Source: an uncultured Collinsella sp. (GTDB lineage: Bacteria > Actinomycetota > Coriobacteriia > Coriobacteriales > Coriobacteriaceae). Taken from it: a DNA stretch of 23,824 nucleotides. A program made the position numbers and the translations under genes. This document shows, one piece after another, positions 7,416 through 14,166 of this stretch. The stretch lies in NCBI GenBank assembly GCA_900542965.1, contig UQPY01000034.1:1-23824 (forward strand). Direction: 5' to 3'. Positions within the stretch are counted from its first letter, which is position 1, and the number at the start of each line of letters is the position of its first letter. The notes beneath the pieces are model-generated. The model saw only the letters and a program-made list of their open reading frames with translations, had not been told where the DNA came from and searched no databases.

Positions 7416-8888
7416 ATGAAGATCGTAGGCGTTGCCGCCTGTACTGTGGGTATCGCCCACACGTATATGGCCCAGAAGGCGATTCAGGATGAATGCGCCG
7501 CCCGTGGCATCGAGTGCAAGGTCGAGGCTCAGGGTGGCCTGGGTATCGAGAATGAGCTCACGCAGGAAGACGTGGACTCCGCCGACCTGGTCCTGGAGTC
7601 CGTCGACGTGGGTGTCGAGAACGAGGACCGTTTTGAGCAGAAGATGGCCGAGGGCAGGTTCCTGAAGGTCGGCACCTCTGATGTAATCGCCGATCCGGTA
7701 AAGATCATCGACCAGGCCATTGAGATCATCAAGGCGACGGGTGGCGCCGTTGACGCGCCCAAGGCCGAGGCCAAGGCAGAGAAGAAGGCCGTCTCCGCTG
7801 CCCCGCAGGCCCTGACACCGGCGTCCAAGCAGTCTATCTTTGCCGATCCTGGCAAGACGCTGCTCAATGCATTCAATACCGGCGTTTCCTATTTTATCCC
7901 CATCGTCGTTATCGGCGGCGTGTTTCTTGCCTTCTCGCTGGCATCCGGTACCGCCGGCGCCAACGGCATGGAGGTTACGAACCCGCTGATGGTGAGCCTT
8001 AACACCATCGGCATGGCCGGCATCTCCATGATGATCCCGGTGCTTGCGGCATACATCTCCTACTCGATGGCCGGCAAGCCCGCGCTCGCCCCCGGTTTTG
8101 TCCTGGGCTACCTGGTCAATAACGCAGTCGTTACCCCTAACGGCAACAGCGTTTCGACCGGCTTCTTGGGCGCCATGATCATGGCGGTCATCTGCGGCTA
8201 CTTTGTCCGCTGGATGAAGACCTGGAAGGTCAACAACACCATCCAGACCATCATGCCCATCCTGATCATCCCGATTCTGACCTCGCTTGTCCTGGGCATG
8301 GCCTATATCTACATCCTGGCCACGCCGCTTGGCTTTGTGATGGACTGGCTCACCGGCGTGCTCGGCAGCCTGCAGGGCGGTTCCGCAGTTGTCCTGGGTC
8401 TGGTCATTGGCGTTATGACCGCCTTCGATATGGGTGGCCCCATCAACAAGACCGCCTCGACCTTCACCATGGCCATCATGGCCTCCGGTATCTACGGTCC
8501 TAACGGTATGTTCCGCGTCGCCGTCGCCGTTCCCCCGATCGCCTGTGGCCTCGCTGCGCTCATCGCCAAGAACAAGTTCGATGACGCTGACCGCCAGATG
8601 GGCATCTCCGCGCTGTTCATGGGCTGCATCGGTATTACCGAGGGCGCTATCCCCTTCGCGGTCAAGGACCTCGGTCACACCCTGCCCGGCATTTGCATCG
8701 GCTCTGCCGTGGGTGCGGCACTTGCCGCCTTCCAGGGCATCGACTGCTACGTCCCGCACGGTGGCTTTATCGTCGCCCTTGCCACCAACAACGTCGCGCT
8801 GTTCTGCCTGGACATCGTGATTGGCGCCGTGGTCGCCGCTGCAATCCTGATTGCCATGAAGCCCACGCTCGATAAGCAGGCCAAGTAA
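7416..8888 (+). CDS. PTS fructose-family transporter EIIBC component
   Basis: 490 aa. Residues 1 to about 100 form the EIIB domain, with phosphoacceptor Cys9 in CTVGIAHTYMA; the family usually reads CPTGIAHTYMA. An Ala/Lys-rich linker follows (about 108-130), then a multi-spanning fructose-type EIIC domain (FNTGVSYFIPIVVIGG, FDMGGPINKTA, PHGGF). It imports and phosphorylates a sugar. The EIIA domain is not fused; a separate EIIA gene closes the operon 4 kb downstream. The exact sugar cannot be deduced: the fructose family also covers mannose-like, 2-O-glycerate and other ketose substrates. The ATG at 7416 follows GAGGGAAG and begins the typical MKIVGVAAC of the EIIB domain. Confidence 0.92.
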   Translation: MKIVGVAACTVGIAHTYMAQKAIQDECAARGIECKVEAQGGLGIENELTQEDVDSADLVLESVDVGVENEDRFEQKMAEGRFLKVGTSDVIADPVKIIDQAIEIIKATGGAVDAPKAEAKAEKKAVSAAPQALTPASKQSIFADPGKTLLNAFNTGVSYFIPIVVIGGVFLAFSLASGTAGANGMEVTNPLMVSLNTIGMAGISMMIPVLAAYISYSMAGKPALAPGFVLGYLVNNAVVTPNGNSVSTGFLGAMIMAVICGYFVRWMKTWKVNNTIQTIMPILIIPILTSLVLGMAYIYILATPLGFVMDWLTGVLGSLQGGSAVVLGLVIGVMTAFDMGGPINKTASTFTMAIMASGIYGPNGMFRVAVAVPPIACGLAALIAKNKFDDADRQMGISALFMGCIGITEGAIPFAVKDLGHTLPGICIGSAVGAALAAFQGIDCYVPHGGFIVALATNNVALFCLDIVIGAVVAAAILIAMKPTLDKQAK

Positions 8889-8902
8889 ACCTTTAAGGAC
8901 TC

Positions 8903-8991
8903 CGGTTGTGCGGAGGGATGGATTTGACTCCGCACAACCGCCCCTACACAACAAAATCCATCCGTACTGATAGGGCCCACATCTGGGTCCC
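8903..8991 (+). promoter_or_regulatory. Structured intercistronic element with interlocking inverted repeats
   Basis: Between EIIBC and the GatZ-like gene, CGGTTGTGCGGAG (8903-8915) pairs perfectly with CTCCGCACAACCG (8928-8940). The loop holds GGATGGATTT (8916-8925), which is perfectly complementary to AAATCCATCC (8954-8963), giving a pseudoknot-like arrangement. A third stem follows: GGGCCCA (8973-8979) with TGGGTCCC (8984-8991), one bulge. It could be an RNA switch, a processing or stability element, or a set of protein sites. No known riboswitch class is recognised. Confidence 0.55.
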
Positions 8992-9031
8992 AGGGAACTT
9001 TTGTCAAAATCCTCTGGAGAAGGAGAACAAA

Positions 9032-10306
9032 ATGTCCAACCTCACCATCCGTCAGGCCGTTCAGGGCATGCTCAAGCTGCAGGATAGCGGCGATCACGCA
9101 ACCATGGTCGGCATTGGCCCCATGAGCCCCAACCTGATTCAGGCCGTGTTCGAGCTTGCCAAGGACGAGGATTTCCCGCCCATGTTTATCGCCAGCCGCA
9201 ACCAGGTCGATATGGACGAGATGGGCGCCGGCTACGTCAACGGTTGGGACCAGACGCGCTTTGCCGCCGACATCAAGAAGGTTGCCGACGAGGTGGGTTA
9301 CACCGGTCCGTACTACCTGTGCCGCGATCACGGCGGTCCGTGGCAGCGCGACGAGGAGCGTAACGCCCACCTGCCCGAGGACGAGGCCATGGAGCTCGCC
9401 CGCAAGTCCTTCGTCGCCGACATGGAGGCGGGCTTTGACCTGCTGATGGTCGACCCCACCAAGGACCCCTATCAGATCGGCAAGGTTATTCCGCTCGACG
9501 TGGTGCTTCGCCGCACGATCGATCTTATCGACTACCTTGAGCAGTACCGTCGCGAGCATAACCTGCCCGAGGTCGCCTATGAGGTCGGTACCGAGGAGAC
9601 CAATGGCGGCTTGACCTCTACCGATAAGTACGAGGAGTTCATTTCTCAGCTGCAGCCCGAGCTCGAGAAGCGCGGCTGCCCCATGCCCACCTTTATCGTC
9701 GGCCAGACCGGCACCCTTACCCGCTGGACGGAGCAGGTCGGTCACTACAACTTCAAGAACGCCCGCGAGCTTGCCGATATGGCCAAGCGCTATGGCGTGG
9801 GCCTGAAGGAGCACAACGCCGACTATCTGGACGACGCGACGCTGCTCGAGCACATCCCGGCACACGTGACCGCCTCCAACGTCGCTCCGCAGTATGGCAC
9901 CGAGGAGACCCGCGCCTACCTCAAGCTCTGCGCCACCGAGCAGATCCTGGTCGACAACGGTCTGTGCGATGACCCCTCCGACCTGTATCACACGCTGCTG
10001 GTCAAGGCTATCAAGACCGAGCGCTGGCGCAAGTGGATGACTGGCGACGACGTCAACCTGCAGGTCGATGACATCCTTGCCGACGATGAGCTCAGCCTGA
10101 AGATCCTGGATGTCTCCGGCCACTATGCGTTCAACGATCCCGAGGTCAAGGAGCAGGTCGAGAAGCTCTATCGCAACCTCGCTGCCCAGGACATCGACGG
10201 CAAGCGCTTTGTGATCGAGCACATCAAGCGCCCGATCAAGCAGTACGTCGTCGGTCTTAACCTCAAGGGCGTCACGAGCCGCATCGAGAAGGCTCTCGAG
10301 GACTAA
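9032..10306 (+). CDS. GatZ/KbaZ-like class II tagatose-bisphosphate aldolase family protein
   Basis: 424 aa, the usual length for the GatZ/KbaZ/AgaZ family (COG4573-type TIM barrels). Recognisable landmarks are ASRNQVDMDEMGAGYVNGW, resembling the family's SNQVNQxGGYTG region, and CRDHGGPWQRDE, resembling GDHLGPxxWQ. In enteric bacteria these proteins accompany the catalytic GatY/KbaY subunit and stabilise it. No GatY/KbaY-like gene is present here, so this protein may act alone, pair with a distant partner, or carry a different reaction. It lies between EIIBC and a transaldolase in the operon. The ATG at 9032 follows AAGGAGAAC; the upstream ORF part is the structured spacer. Family assignment is from memory of motifs; substrate is unknown. 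Confidence 0.72.
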   Translation: MSNLTIRQAVQGMLKLQDSGDHATMVGIGPMSPNLIQAVFELAKDEDFPPMFIASRNQVDMDEMGAGYVNGWDQTRFAADIKKVADEVGYTGPYYLCRDHGGPWQRDEERNAHLPEDEAMELARKSFVADMEAGFDLLMVDPTKDPYQIGKVIPLDVVLRRTIDLIDYLEQYRREHNLPEVAYEVGTEETNGGLTSTDKYEEFISQLQPELEKRGCPMPTFIVGQTGTLTRWTEQVGHYNFKNARELADMAKRYGVGLKEHNADYLDDATLLEHIPAHVTASNVAPQYGTEETRAYLKLCATEQILVDNGLCDDPSDLYHTLLVKAIKTERWRKWMTGDDVNLQVDDILADDELSLKILDVSGHYAFNDPEVKEQVEKLYRNLAAQDIDGKRFVIEHIKRPIKQYVVGLNLKGVTSRIEKALED

Positions 10307-10324
10307 GTAGCTTTTCCTACACGA

Positions 10325-10362
10325 TGCCGGGCCTGGGGCATGTCCCAGCCGCAGGCCCGGCA
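10325..10362 (+). repeat. Intercistronic hairpin 1 after the GatZ-like gene
   Basis: An 11-bp perfect inverted repeat: TGCCGGGCCTG (10325-10335) and CAGGCCCGGCA (10352-10362). A smaller alternative stem lies in its loop. It lies directly before a terminator-like hairpin and may stabilise the upstream message. Confidence 0.6.
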
Positions 10363-10363
10363 C

Positions 10364-10399
10364 ATAGGACAAAGGGACATCCCCTTTGTCCTATTTTTT
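10364..10399 (+). terminator. Internal terminator or attenuator inside the sugar operon
   Basis: ATAGGACAAAGGG (10364-10376) pairs perfectly over 13 bp with CCCTTTGTCCTAT (10382-10394), followed by TTTTT. It has the form of an intrinsic terminator between the GatZ-like gene and the transaldolase gene of the same strand, so it may lower downstream expression. The loop region carries GGGACA, as do the dispersed hairpin repeats near 13500 and 17250, so it may be a captured copy of a related repeat. Confidence 0.75.
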
Positions 10400-10431
10400 G
10401 AGTTTTGGATTCCTTCGAAGGAGTTTGCACC

Positions 10432-11115
10432 ATGAAGTTCTTTATCGATACTGCCAATCTGGACGAGATCGCCGAGGCCAAGAGCTGGGGCTGCCTGGCC
10501 GGTGTTACCACCAACCCGTCCCTGTACGCCAAGACCGGCGGCAAGCTTGCCGACTTTGAGCCGCATATGCTCAAGATTGCCGAGCTCTGCGAGGGCCTGC
10601 CCGTTTCCGCCGAGTCTACCGCTACCACTGCCGAGGGTATGATCGAGGAGGGCAAGCGCCTTGCCGCCCTCGCCCCCAACATCGTGGTCAAGCTTCCCGT
10701 GTGCGAGGCCGGCCTTGCCGCCTGCCGTGCACTGGCCGATGCTGGCGTGCGCGTCAACATGACGCTCGTCTTCTCGCCGACGCAGGCCCTTATGGCCGCC
10801 AATGCCGGTGCTCGCTACATCAGCCCGTTTGTCGGTCGTTTCGATGACATCGCCGAGGACGGTATCTCGCAGCTCGACAACGTCGTGACCTGCATTAAGA
10901 ACTACGACTGGACGGGCAAGAACGTCGACGACACCGTCGAGATCATCACCGCCTCGGTTCGTACGCCCAACCACGTGACCCAGGCCGCGCTACTCGGTGC
11001 CGATATTGCGACCGTGCCCATGGCCGCTCTCAAGAAGTGCCTGCATCATCCGCTGACCGACCAGGGCCTCGCCTCTTTTGAGGCTGACTGGCAGAAGGTC
11101 GTCGCTCAGGCTTAA
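10432..11115 (+). CDS. Transaldolase-like fructose-6-phosphate aldolase (FSA/TalC family)
   Basis: 227 aa, the short FSA/TalC/MipB type of class I aldolase. Visible features are FIDTANLDEI at the N-terminus, GVTTNPSL (24-31), the Schiff-base lysine in VVKLP (Lys87) and RFDDIAEDG. Members either cleave fructose 6-phosphate to dihydroxyacetone and glyceraldehyde 3-phosphate, or transfer the three-carbon unit as transaldolases; sequence alone does not decide. The neighbouring split transketolase favours a role in non-oxidative pentose-phosphate exchange. The ATG at 10432 follows GAAGGAG. It is preceded by a terminator-like hairpin and followed by another hairpin (11127-11155). Confidence 0.88.
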   Translation: MKFFIDTANLDEIAEAKSWGCLAGVTTNPSLYAKTGGKLADFEPHMLKIAELCEGLPVSAESTATTAEGMIEEGKRLAALAPNIVVKLPVCEAGLAACRALADAGVRVNMTLVFSPTQALMAANAGARYISPFVGRFDDIAEDGISQLDNVVTCIKNYDWTGKNVDDTVEIITASVRTPNHVTQAALLGADIATVPMAALKKCLHHPLTDQGLASFEADWQKVVAQA

Positions 11116-11126
11116 CGAGTGGATTG

Positions 11127-11155
11127 CCCCGGCATCGCGTCATCCGGTGCCGGGG
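11127..11155 (+). repeat. Intercistronic hairpin between transaldolase and transketolase genes
   Basis: CCCCGGCA (11127-11134) pairs with TGCCGGGG (11148-11155), followed by the weak T tract TTGTT. It may be a leaky terminator or a message-processing site. Confidence 0.5.
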
Positions 11156-11178
11156 TTGTTCTCAAGAGAGGAATTCGT

Positions 11179-12009
11179 ATGACCAACCAGGAGCTGGCGA
11201 AGGTCGCCAATGAGGTCAGGAAGGGTGTCGTGACTGCGGTTCACGCGGCCAAGTCGGGACACCCGGGTGGATCGCTCGGTGCTGCCGACATCATGACGTA
11301 TCTGTACTTTGAGGAAATGAATATCGATCCTGCCGACCCTCACAAGGCCGATCGCGATCGCTTTGTGCTCTCCAAGGGTCACGCGGCGCCGGGCCTGTAT
11401 TCGGTGTTGGCAAATCGCGGCTATTTTCCCGTCGAAGAGCTCGAGACGCTCCGTCATATTGGCAGCCGACTGCAGGGCCATCCCAACATGAACGACGCCC
11501 CTGGCATCGATATGTCCACCGGATCGCTCGGTCAGGGCATCTCTGCTGCAGTTGGAATGGCGCTTGCCGCTAAGCACTGGGGCGACGGCTACCGTGTCTA
11601 CACGTTGCTGGGCGACGGTGAGTGCGAGGAAGGCCAGGTGTGGGAGGCGGCCATGTTCGCCGGCAACCATGCGCTCGACAATCTTGTTGCCGTCGTCGAC
11701 CACAACGGCTTGCAGATTGACGGCACGATCGATGAAGTCAACTCGGCCATGCCGCTCGCTGACAAGTTCCGCGCCTTTAAGTGGCATGTGATCGAGCTCG
11801 CCGACGGTAACGACATGGCGCAGATTGCCGCCGCCTTTGCCGAGGCCCGCAAAGTGAGCGACTCGCCCGTGGCCATTATCGCCGAGACGGTGAAGGGCAA
11901 GGGCGTCTCCTTTATGGAAAACCAGGTGGGCTGGCACGGCAAGGCACCCAACGATGAACAGTTTGAGCAGGCCATGGCCGAGCTCGCAGCAGCAGGGGAG
12001 GAGCTCTAA
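11179..12009 (+). CDS. Transketolase, N-terminal (thiamine-diphosphate-binding) subunit
   Basis: 276 aa. This is the TPP-binding half of a split transketolase. Landmarks are KSGHPGGSLGAADI, SKGHAAPGLY, GSLGQGISAAVGMA and the thiamine-diphosphate/magnesium motif GDGECEEGQVWEAAMFAGNHALDNLVAVVDHNG in pieces (GDGE to N). Together with the next gene it would move two-carbon ketol units between ketose and aldose phosphates. Split forms of this length are common in Firmicutes, archaea and some actinobacteria, often in sugar operons rather than as housekeeping genes. The ATG at 11179 follows AGAGAGGA. The stop overlaps the start of the C-terminal subunit gene (TAATG). Confidence 0.93.
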   Translation: MTNQELAKVANEVRKGVVTAVHAAKSGHPGGSLGAADIMTYLYFEEMNIDPADPHKADRDRFVLSKGHAAPGLYSVLANRGYFPVEELETLRHIGSRLQGHPNMNDAPGIDMSTGSLGQGISAAVGMALAAKHWGDGYRVYTLLGDGECEEGQVWEAAMFAGNHALDNLVAVVDHNGLQIDGTIDEVNSAMPLADKFRAFKWHVIELADGNDMAQIAAAFAEARKVSDSPVAIIAETVKGKGVSFMENQVGWHGKAPNDEQFEQAMAELAAAGEEL

Positions 12010-12947
12010 TGGCAGACGTCAAGAAAGTCGCCACGCGCGTTAGCTATGGCGAGGCACTTGTCGAGCTGGGCAATGAGCGCGATGACTTTGTGGTTCTCGA
12101 TGCCGACCTGGCCGCCGCCACGCAGACCGGTAAGTTTAAGGCTGCGCACCCTGAGCGCTTCTACGACGCCGGCATTGCCGAGAGCAACCTGATGGGTCTT
12201 GCCGCCGGCATCGCGACCACGGGCCGCGTTGCTTTTGCGAGCACCTTTGCGATGTTTGCCGCCGGTCGCGCCTACGAGCAGGTCCGCAATTCCATCGGCT
12301 ACCCGCACCTCAACGTCAAGATTGGCGCTACTCATGCCGGCATTTCGGTGGGCGAGGACGGCGCCACGCACCAGTGCTGCGAGGATATCGCACTCATGCG
12401 CACGATTCCGGGTATGACGGTGGTCGTTCCCGCCGACGACGTCGAGGCTCGTGCCTGTGTGCGCGCCGCCTATGAGTTTGAGGGCCCGGTTTACATGCGC
12501 TTCGGCCGCCTGGCAACACCGGTCATCAACGACTGCGAGGACTATGAGTTCAAGATTGGTCGCGGCGTGGTCGTGCGCGAGGGGTCCGATGTGACCATCA
12601 TCGCTTGTGGCCTTATGGTCGCCGAGGCGCTTGAGGCTGCCGAGGCGCTCGCTGCCGATGGCATCGATGCCGAGGTCATCAACATGCATACGATCAAGCC
12701 GCTCGACGAACGCCTGGTTGTAGCCAGCGCCAAGAAGACCGGTCGCGTGGTCACTGCCGAGGAGCATTCGATTATCGGCGGTCTTGGCGAGGCCGTTGCC
12801 TCGGTGCTAGCGGAGCAGTATCCGGTGCCGATGCGTCGCGTCGGCGTGCGCGATGTGTATGGCGAGTCCGGCCCTGCGGTCGATTTGCTGCACAAGTACG
12901 GTTTGGACGCCGACGGCATCGAAGCTGCGGTCAGGTCTGTGTTGTAA
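12009..12947 (+). CDS. Transketolase, C-terminal subunit
   Basis: 312 aa, carrying the pyrimidine-binding and C-terminal domains of transketolase. Landmarks are VLDADLAAATQTGKF, the region FYDAGIAESNLMGLAAG with the family's catalytic Glu, FASTFAMFAAGRAYEQVRNSI and EGPVYMRFGR. It must pair with the N-terminal subunit to form the active site. Its start overlaps the upstream stop by one base, after GGGGAGGAG, giving tight coupling and probably equal amounts. The EIIA gene follows 11 bp after its stop. Confidence 0.93.
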   Translation: MADVKKVATRVSYGEALVELGNERDDFVVLDADLAAATQTGKFKAAHPERFYDAGIAESNLMGLAAGIATTGRVAFASTFAMFAAGRAYEQVRNSIGYPHLNVKIGATHAGISVGEDGATHQCCEDIALMRTIPGMTVVVPADDVEARACVRAAYEFEGPVYMRFGRLATPVINDCEDYEFKIGRGVVVREGSDVTIIACGLMVAEALEAAEALAADGIDAEVINMHTIKPLDERLVVASAKKTGRVVTAEEHSIIGGLGEAVASVLAEQYPVPMRRVGVRDVYGESGPAVDLLHKYGLDADGIEAAVRSVL

Positions 12948-12958
12948 GGAAGGTTTCC

Positions 12959-13411
12959 ATGGGATTTGTATCTGCCAACCAAGTGACGATAGGGTATACC
13001 GCCGCCTCGCGCGAGGATGCCCTGCATTATTTGTCCGATCAGGCCGTCGAGCTCGGCTTTGCTGACGACGCATCTGCCGTAGAGACTGCCTTCATGGCTC
13101 GCGAGAACGAGGCCGAGACTGGCCTTGTCGCCGGTTTTGCCGTTCCACATGCCAAAAGCGATGCTATCCACACGCCGGGCGTTGCCGTGCTTAAGCTGGT
13201 CGAGCCCGTTGAATGGCCGAGCTTCGATGGTGTGCCCGTCGATGTTGCGCTCGCGCTGTACGTGCCTGCCGGCGAGGCAGGAACCACGCACCTGCGCTTG
13301 CTCTCCAAGGCTGCCGTGATGCTGATGGACGCCGGCTTCCGTGACAAGGTGCGCGCGAGCACCGATCCCGTTGAGATTGCGGAGCTCATCAATAGCGGAC
13401 TCGAAGACTAG
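12959..13411 (+). CDS. PTS fructose-family EIIA component
   Basis: 150 aa, a stand-alone EIIA of the fructose/mannitol family. The phosphorylated histidine is His64 in GFAVPHAKSDAI, matching the family's PHxxS signature. It would pass phosphate from HPr to Cys9 of the EIIBC encoded at the head of the operon. The ATG at 12959 follows AAGGAAGG. It is the last gene of the operon and is followed by a hairpin. A EIIA gene separated from its EIIBC by four metabolic genes is an unusual order and argues that the genes act as one unit. Confidence 0.9.
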   Translation: MGFVSANQVTIGYTAASREDALHYLSDQAVELGFADDASAVETAFMARENEAETGLVAGFAVPHAKSDAIHTPGVAVLKLVEPVEWPSFDGVPVDVALALYVPAGEAGTTHLRLLSKAAVMLMDAGFRDKVRASTDPVEIAELINSGLED

Positions 13412-13453
13412 AACGGTCATCCCGTTCAATCAATTGATCCTTCTCCAAGGAAA

Positions 13454-13486
13454 AGGGCCGCGACGCCGTATGGGTGTCACGGCCCT
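13454..13486 (+). terminator. Probable terminator after the sugar operon
   Basis: AGGGCCG (13454-13460) pairs with CGGCCCT (13480-13486); the stem continues inward through GACGCC and GGTGTC with a mismatch and a wobble. The following sequence ATTTGCGTTT is only a modest T tract. A smaller hairpin, GAACGG/CCGTTC, lies at 13411-13427. Confidence 0.6.
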
Positions 13487-13493
13487 ATTTGCG

Positions 13494-13543
13494 TTTCCCC
13501 AGATAAAACCTGCCAAAATAAACCTGTCCCTTTTTGGCAGGTT
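13494..13543 (+). repeat. Dispersed 50-bp hairpin repeat, copy 1
   Basis: Starts TTTCCCCAGATAAAACC. AACCTGCCAAAA (13507-13518) pairs over 12 bp with TTTTGGCAGGTT (13532-13543); the loop contains CCTGTCCC. Three other near-identical copies occur in the window (13969-14017, 17172-17221 inverted, 19576-19625). The form is that of a REP-like element. Confidence 0.85.
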
Positions 13544-13612
13544 AATCGGGGACTATTTCACCGCAACTTAGGGCACGGTTAGGAAGTGTGCACCTTAAAG
13601 AGTGGAGCCCAT

Positions 13613-13785
13613 GATTAGAGAGGTCGCGCTCATCTCGCTAAATGTCTCTCTAAAGAGAAGGTTGGTTAGAGAGATAGCATTAGGCAATCTAGCAGCGAAT
13701 TCGATACATCTCTCTTAATGTCTCTCTAAAACAAGGCGCTCATCTCTCTAAAGTTAGAGAGATGAGCGCCTTGTTTTAGAGAGAC
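13613..13785. repeat. TTAGAGAGA motif cluster
   Basis: TTAGAGAGA or its complement TCTCTCTAA occurs exactly six times (13645-13653, 13666-13674, 13721-13729, 13743-13751, 13754-13762, 13776-13784), with near copies at about 13614 and 13709. GCGCTCATCTCGCTAAA around 13628 is an imperfect copy of part of the large palindrome. The copies are in both orientations. Confidence 0.7.
13720..13785. repeat. 66-bp near-perfect palindrome
   Basis: Two 32-nt arms (13720-13751 and 13754-13785) are exact reverse complements, separated only by AG (13752-13753). The left arm starts GTCTCTCTAAAACAAGG. The palindrome would form a cruciform or a very stable hairpin in single-stranded DNA or RNA. No T tract follows either end. 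Confidence 0.9.
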
Positions 13786-13907
13786 GGAATGCCAAAATTC
13801 GTCCGTCAGCTACCATCTGCCAAAAATGACGGATAAAGGGCTCATCGAAGTAATGGGTTCATCGACGAGCCGTAACCGCCGATATCGGAAGAAGTAGATG
13901 CAGCCGG

Positions 13908-13956
13908 GTCGCCCTTCTAGTGTCTCTCGAAGCTAGATGGGTGCTAGAGGGGCGAC
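13908..13956. repeat. Imperfect inverted repeat
   Basis: GTCGCCCTTCTAG (13908-13920) and CTAGAGGGGCGAC (13944-13956) pair over 13 positions with one wobble. The loop includes TGTCTCTCGAAG, related to the nearby TCTCTCTAA motifs. Confidence 0.6.
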
Positions 13957-13968
13957 TGTCTAGCGATA

Positions 13969-14017
13969 TTTCCCCAGGTAAAACCTGCCAAAATAAACCT
14001 GTCCCTTTTTGGTAGGT
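13969..14017 (+). repeat. Dispersed hairpin repeat, copy 2
   Basis: Same orientation as copy 1. It differs at AGGTAAAACC (for AGATAAAACC) and GGTAGGT (for GGCAGGT), so the stem has one wobble. Copies 1 and 2 are direct repeats flanking the palindrome cluster. Confidence 0.85.
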
Positions 14018-14089
14018 CAGTTGACGCAGTGCAGGTTGAGCATATGCGAGCGAGCGGGCTCCGGGTGCGGTAAGGTGACGTGAAACAAG

Positions 14090-14116
14090 CGGGCGCTGAC
14101 CTTTTGGTCGCGCCCG
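14090..14116. repeat. Bulged hairpin in the gene-free island
   Basis: CGGGCGC plus GACC pairs with GGTC plus GCGCCCG around a TTTT loop, with one bulged base. No clear T tract follows on either strand. Confidence 0.4.
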
Positions 14117-14166
14117 TGAAGTTGAACGTCAGATTGCCGTGCCCGGGGCCTGCGCAGCGCCGAGCA

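Noticed and set aside
7239..8954. 571-codon minus-strand frame opposite EIIBC
   Set aside because: The frame is an antisense shadow of a well-supported PTS gene with conserved motifs; its product looks like random GC-rich translation.
8747..10372. 541-codon minus-strand frame opposite the GatZ-like gene
   Set aside because: No domain, and it runs through an intergenic hairpin region; the plus-strand gene has a ribosome site and family motifs.
11179..12947. Frameshifted single transketolase gene
   Set aside because: The TAATG overlap, a strong internal ribosome site (GGGGAGGAG) and normal subunit lengths fit the known split transketolase, not a broken gene.
13613..13785. CRISPR array from repeated TTAGAGAGA units
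   Set aside because: The motif is only 9 nt, the spacing is irregular and copies are in both orientations; there is no repeat-spacer pattern and no cas gene.
13494..14017. Insertion sequence between the sugar operon and larE
   Set aside because: No transposase reading frame or target-site duplication is visible; only a repeat-flanked, gene-free segment can be supported.
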